9,503 bases of DNA from positions 1 to 9,503 of the forward strand of contig QHVY01000277.1 in NCBI GenBank assembly GCA_003223695.1, in the 5' to 3' direction. The DNA comes from Acidobacteriota bacterium. Its GTDB lineage: Bacteria; Acidobacteriota; Thermoanaerobaculia; Gp7-AA8. The notes under the pieces were generated by a model, which had not been told where the DNA came from, made no database searches, and saw only the letters and a program-made list of their open reading frames with translations. Positions within the stretch are counted from its first letter, which is position 1. Each line of letters opens with the position of its first letter. The position numbers were made by a program, and so were the translations under genes. Positions 6,990 to 9,503 of this stretch are shown here, piece by piece.

Positions 6990-7471
6990 TGTTGATTGCC
7001 GCGTTCATCTGTGTAGCGGCGGGCTTCAGCCCGCCGGTCGGCGGCCTAAAGGCCGCCGCTACACGAAGCCAGGAACTCACTGCAGCGGCCGAGGAGCTGT
7101 TGAGGGTGGAGAAGAAAATTGCGGCGTCGAACGACAGAGTCGGATCATTCCTCTACGGAGACGTGTTGTCGCTGCTCGACGAAGCGATCGATCATGATTC
7201 GTCAAATCTTCACGCTCGCGCTCTTGCCGGCGAAGTGCTGCTGCTGAGAAGCGATCAGGGCGACGGCACATACGACATCTGCTATCTGCTCGACTCTCGA
7301 GATGAGGCGGAATACGTTCTGAAACACGGCGGCGGTCCAGCCGATACCGTCATAGCGCACAACGTGATTCGCGCCATCCAGCTCATTCCGCCGGAGGCAA
7401 TCCCCGACCGGCCATCGAGCTGCGAACGCGACGAGGAACAACGCCACGGCACCCAAACGCGCTCGTCTTGA
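6989..7471 (+). CDS. Unrecognised small protein, N-terminus built from a palindromic repeat
   Basis: The 160-residue product belongs to no family I can name. Its ATG overlaps the dxs stop (TGATG), a layout typical of a coupled operon gene, and its end overlaps the likely tlyA start by 26 bases. The first eight residues (MLIAAFIC) are hydrophobic. The next residues, about 8-25 (CVAAGFSPPVGGLKAAAT), are encoded by a cruciform-type repeat. The body is helical and acidic: ELTAAAEELLRVEKKIAAS, then VLSLLDEAIDHDSSNLHARA, LAGEVLLLRS, and YDICYLLDSRDEAEYVL. The spacing of the Ala/Leu-rich helices resembles a single TPR-like helical hairpin, but I cannot confirm a TPR. The hydrophobic start could be a secretion signal or a chance product of the repeat. 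A later start is possible, since no Shine-Dalgarno supports the ATG. Confidence 0.6.
   Translation: MLIAAFICVAAGFSPPVGGLKAAATRSQELTAAAEELLRVEKKIAASNDRVGSFLYGDVLSLLDEAIDHDSSNLHARALAGEVLLLRSDQGDGTYDICYLLDSRDEAEYVLKHGGGPADTVIAHNVIRAIQLIPPEAIPDRPSSCERDEEQRHGTQTRSS
7011..7064. repeat. 54-bp cruciform-type palindromic repeat inside a coding region
   Basis: The outer arms GTGTAGCGGC (7011-7020) and GCCGCTACAC (7055-7064) pair perfectly. Between them lie two further perfect hairpins, 7018-7035 (8-bp stem, loop TC) and 7039-7058 (9-bp stem, loop AA), so the unit can fold as a three-way junction. From general knowledge, this CTTCAGCCCGCC / GGCGGCCTAAAGGCCGCC type is a dispersed REP-like element in Acidobacteriota-like genomes. 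I cannot count other copies from one window. Confidence 0.85.
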
Positions 7472-8140
7472 CCTCGCGCTGGTCGAGCGGGGCCTCGTCG
7501 AGACGCGATCGAAAGCGCAGGCGCTGATCATGGCCCGCCGCGTTTTCGTGAATGGACAGCTTGCCGACAAATCAGGCTCGACGGTTGCCCCGCGCGACGA
7601 GCTGCGCATTGCAGAACCGGAACATCCGTGGGTCAGCCGCGGCGGGATGAAGCTTGCGCACGCTCTCGGGCAGTTCCACATCGACGTTCGCGGCAAAACC
7701 TGCGCGGACATCGGAGCGTCAACGGGCGGATTCACTGACGTGCTCCTGAAAAACGGCGCGGCAAAGGTTTATGCGATCGACGTCGGAAGGTCAACGCGCG
7801 ATTTCTCGAAGCGAGCGATTTTGACGAACCGATCGACTTCGTTTGTATCGATGTCTCGTTCATCTCGCTGAAGCTGATCCTTCCCGCCGTCGCCAAGTTC
7901 CTGAATGGTGAGCTCGTGGCGCTGATCAAGCCGCAATTCGAAGTCGGCCGCGGCGAGGTCGGAAAGGGCGGCATTGTGCGCGATGACACAAAACGCGAAT
8001 CGGCGGTTCAATCGGTCGCCGACTTTGCGCGCCAGATCGGATTGGATATTCGCGGCGTGATCGAGAGTCCGGTAAGGGGAGCGGAGGGGAACGTCGAATA
8101 TTTGATGACGGCGAAATTTCAAATTTCAAATTTCAAATGA
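7446..8140 (+). pseudogene. tlyA: TlyA-family rRNA 2'-O-methyltransferase (hemolysin A family), ACG start and internal out-of-frame deletion
   Basis: TlyA proteins are S4-domain plus Rossmann methyltransferases that methylate cytidine 2'-OH in rRNA. The S4 domain starts RLDLALVERGLVETRSKAQA (from about 7464). SRGGMK, the SAM motif ADIGASTGGFTDVLL and YAIDVG follow up to 7787. Family sequence continues in another frame from about 7787 (KVNARFLEASDFDEPIDF), through IDVSFISLKLILP and LIKPQFEVGRGEVGKGGIVR to the TGA at 8138-8140. Against B. subtilis YqxC (from memory), about 19 residues between YAVDVG and the TNFRY block are missing, so 55 or 58 bases are probably lost. No ATG, GTG or TTG lies in frame between the stop at 7365 and ATG 7530, which is inside S4. 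ACG 7446 has GAGGA at 7433-7437, 8 bases upstream, and gives MAPKRARLDLALVERG. The last eight codons come from an AT-rich repeat. Confidence 0.88.
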
Positions 8141-8217
8141 AGAATTTGAAAGGGGTTCCAGTCGGCGCGGTTGCCCGATTTTTCATTTTTCATTTGAAAT
8201 TCGAAATTTGAAATTTC
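8113..8217. terminator. AT-rich long inverted repeat between convergent tlyA and rfbD, probable bidirectional terminator
   Basis: The left arm 8113-8145 and right arm 8185-8217 are near-perfect inverted copies (about 30 of 33 positions), built from GAAATTTC/AAATTTC heptamers, with a 39-base loop. In a GC-rich region this run of A/T is conspicuous. The arms carry A and T tracts on both strands. The left arm contains the tlyA stop (8138-8140) and the right arm touches the rfbD stop (8216-8218). It would act as a transcription stop for both genes. It also looks like a dispersed repeat that inserted at or near the gene ends. Confidence 0.65.
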
Positions 8218-9052
8218 AATTCGAGAGGTATTCGCGCAACCCTTCCCTCCACGATTCCGGCCTGACTCCTGTCAGCCGCTCGTATCGCTCAGTCGACAGC
8301 ACCGAATATGCCGGGCGGGTGGCGGGGCGGGGAAAGTCCTCGGTGGAAACGGGCTTCACCGTGACTTCGGCGCCGAGCTCCTCGACGATCGCGCACGCGA
8401 AGTCGTACCACGTGCATTCGGGTTCATCGGCGTAGTGAATCATCCCGTGCGCGTCGAGATTCGCGATGCGAATGATCGCCTCTGCCAGATGAGGCGTGTA
8501 TGTCGGCCGGCCGCGTTGATCGTTCACCACGCGCAGCGGGTTGGTCCCTTTGTGAATCTGCTTACGAATCGCGTCGACGAAGTTCGGACCGTTATGGCCA
8601 AACAGCCACGATGTCCGGAGGATGACGTGCCGCTCCGCGTGCGTCGCTGCGATTTCGCCCAGCAGTTTGGAGCGGCCATACGCAGAGAGGGCAGCCGTGA
8701 TGTCGTTGATTTCGTATGGAGAATGTTTGCGACCGTCGAAGACGAAGTCGCTGGAGATGTGCACGAGTAGCGCGCCGACTCCCTTCGCCGCCTGGGCGAG
8801 CAGCTCGACCGAAGAGCCGTTGATCGCGTTGGCTAGCCCTTCGTTTGACTCGGCCTCATCCACGCGGGTGTAGCCCGCGCAGTTGACGACGACCGACGGC
8901 TTTTCCTCGCCGATCATCGCGTTCACGCGGCGAGAGTCGGTGATGTCGAGATCGGATTTCGTGAGCGCGACGACGTCTTCGCCGCGCATGGTCAGCGCGT
9001 CACGCAGATCGCTGCCGACCATCCCGGCTGCGCCGGTGATCAGCCACTTCAC
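8216..9052 (-). CDS. rfbD: dTDP-4-dehydrorhamnose reductase
   Basis: It catalyses the last step of dTDP-L-rhamnose synthesis, NAD(P)H-dependent reduction of dTDP-4-keto-L-rhamnose, for O-antigen or other surface glycans. The 278-residue short-chain dehydrogenase-type protein has the nucleotide-binding GAAGMVG at residues 7-13, HISSDFVFDG (98-107), the catalytic YGRSK (Tyr125, Lys129) and RTSWLFG. C-terminal substrate-binding segments typical of RfbD/RmlD follow (NDQRGRPTY, then RPAYSVLSTERYERLTG). No break is visible. The start is GTG at 9052-9050, which overlaps the tatA stop by four bases (GTGA on the minus strand), so translation is probably coupled to tatA. No other rml genes are in the window, so the rest of the pathway must lie elsewhere. 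The stop codon lies at the end of the AT-rich inverted repeat. Confidence 0.95.
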   Translation of the reverse strand: MKWLITGAAGMVGSDLRDALTMRGEDVVALTKSDLDITDSRRVNAMIGEEKPSVVVNCAGYTRVDEAESNEGLANAINGSSVELLAQAAKGVGALLVHISSDFVFDGRKHSPYEINDITAALSAYGRSKLLGEIAATHAERHVILRTSWLFGHNGPNFVDAIRKQIHKGTNPLRVVNDQRGRPTYTPHLAEAIIRIANLDAHGMIHYADEPECTWYDFACAIVEELGAEVTVKPVSTEDFPRPATRPAYSVLSTERYERLTGVRPESWREGLREYLSN

Positions 9053-9234
9053 GCAGTGGGAGTCTTCTTTTCCTCGATCTGCTTCTTCTCGTCGCGGGAA
9101 CGGAGCCCTTCGCGGAAGTTGGAGATGCCTTCACCCAGACCCTTGCCGAGCTGGGGGAGTTTTCCCGCGCCGAACACCACCAGAATGATGGCGAAGATCA
9201 CGAGCAGTTCCGGTAATCCGAGCGTACCAAACAT
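9049..9234 (-). CDS. tatA: Sec-independent protein translocase subunit TatA/TatE
   Basis: TatA oligomers form the translocation element of the twin-arginine pathway, which moves folded proteins across the inner membrane. The 61-residue product begins MFGTLGLPELLVIFAIILVV. It has one membrane helix at about residues 5-21, the FGxxKLP hinge (FGAGKLPQLG), an amphipathic helix with GKGLGEGISNFREGL and a short charged tail (RDEKKQIEEKK). The length fits TatA/E better than TatB. The start at 9234 is set by GGAGG at 9239-9243 and by the family N-terminus. An upstream in-frame start (9315) would add 27 non-family residues. It overlaps rfbD by four bases. No tatC is in the window. Confidence 0.95.
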   Translation of the reverse strand: MFGTLGLPELLVIFAIILVVFGAGKLPQLGKGLGEGISNFREGLRSRDEKKQIEEKKTPTA

Positions 9235-9341
9235 TGAGCCTCCGAAAATTGCGGCGGGCCCTCTCCGCAACGAGAGTCTACAACAGGACGCCGGGGCGAG
9301 GGATTTCGTGTACAAATTGGGCTGTTTACGATGCGCCCGCG
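9235..9341. promoter_or_regulatory. Divergent intergenic region for tatA and the UvrD-type helicase
   Basis: These 107 bases separate two divergent starts. TAGACT on the minus strand (9280-9275) is a possible tatA -10 box, without a clear -35. On the plus strand TACGAT (9327-9332) is a possible -10 for the helicase, which would give almost no leader; no Shine-Dalgarno is seen before its ATG. TTGCGG at 9249-9254 pairs with CCGCAA at 9265-9270 and could form a small hairpin in the tatA leader. All assignments are by eye and weak. Confidence 0.3.
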
Positions 9342-9503
9342 ATGATCGATCTCTCCGGCCTCAACCCTCAACAGCGTGAAGCGGTTACCCACGGCGAAGG
9401 TCCGCTCCTGGTGCTGGCTGGAGCGGGATCGGGGAAGACGCGCGTGATCACCTATCGCATTGCCTGGCTCATCGGTGAGCGCGGGGTGCAGCCACACGAG
9501 ATT
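9342..9503 (+). CDS. UvrD/PcrA-family DNA helicase, N-terminal 54 residues only
   Basis: This superfamily 1A 3'-5' DNA helicase is of the type used in nucleotide excision repair, replication restart and clearing of proteins from DNA. The visible part starts MIDLSGLNPQQREAV, which contains the Q-motif. It continues with GEGPLLVLAGAGSGKTRV, the Walker A motif at about residues 27-34, and TYRIAWLIGERGV. The frame is open to the last base of the window. The N-terminus alone does not separate PcrA, UvrD and Rep, so no symbol is given. ATG 9342 is chosen because family sequence begins within a few residues. Another ATG at 9331 is in a different frame and stops at once. It is divergent from tatA. 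Confidence 0.92.
   Translation, partial: MIDLSGLNPQQREAVTHGEGPLLVLAGAGSGKTRVITYRIAWLIGERGVQPHEI

Noticed and set aside
6989..8140. A new biological system made of the 6989 gene plus tlyA
   Set aside because: The coupling is real, but tlyA is a housekeeping rRNA methyltransferase and the small protein has no visible domain linking it to defence or signalling.

Overview
The window is GC-rich bacterial chromosomal DNA carrying mostly housekeeping genes. The gene order xseA-xseB-ispA-dxs-(hypothetical)-tlyA, the many dispersed palindromic repeats and the overall composition suggest a soil- or sediment-type Gram-negative bacterium. Acidobacteriota or a near relative is my best guess, made from general familiarity and not from any search.

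Layout. Positions 2-1788 (+) hold the 3' part of an M61-family metallopeptidase with a C-terminal PDZ domain. It runs in from the left edge and has a frame break near 277-285. A perfect 10-bp hairpin (1792-1815) separates it from a convergent gene (1845-2411, -) for a small Pro/Ala-rich lipoprotein with a 30-bp tandem repeat. Divergent from that is a tightly packed plus-strand series. It contains xseA (2495-3739, with an in-frame TAG at codon 10), xseB (3717-3989), a 272-bp gap full of repeat fragments, ispA (4262-5074), dxs (5076-6989), an unrecognised small protein (6989-7471) and tlyA (about 7446-8140). An AT-rich inverted repeat (8113-8217) separates tlyA from the convergent pair tatA-rfbD (9234 down to 8216, -). 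The N-terminal part of a UvrD/PcrA helicase starts at 9342 (+) and runs off the right edge.

How the genes work together. XseA and XseB are the two subunits of exonuclease VII. Dxs makes deoxyxylulose 5-phosphate for the MEP isoprenoid pathway and IspA condenses the resulting C5 units. TlyA is an rRNA 2'-O-methyltransferase-like protein. TatA belongs to the twin-arginine secretion system, and RfbD makes dTDP-L-rhamnose for surface polysaccharide.

The most notable signal is the number of lesions in otherwise well-conserved genes. There are three internal deletions (M61 and tlyA out of frame, ispA in frame), one nonsense codon (xseA), and one missing conventional start codon (tlyA, where ACG sits behind a good Shine-Dalgarno). 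The second signal is that dispersed repeats have been built into coding ends. One supplies the ispA start, one the N-terminus of the 6989 gene, and one the tlyA C-terminus and rfbD stop. I see no defence system, CRISPR array, IS element, tRNA or rRNA. I do not claim a new multi-gene system. The lesions could equally be errors in the assembly, and raw reads would settle that.
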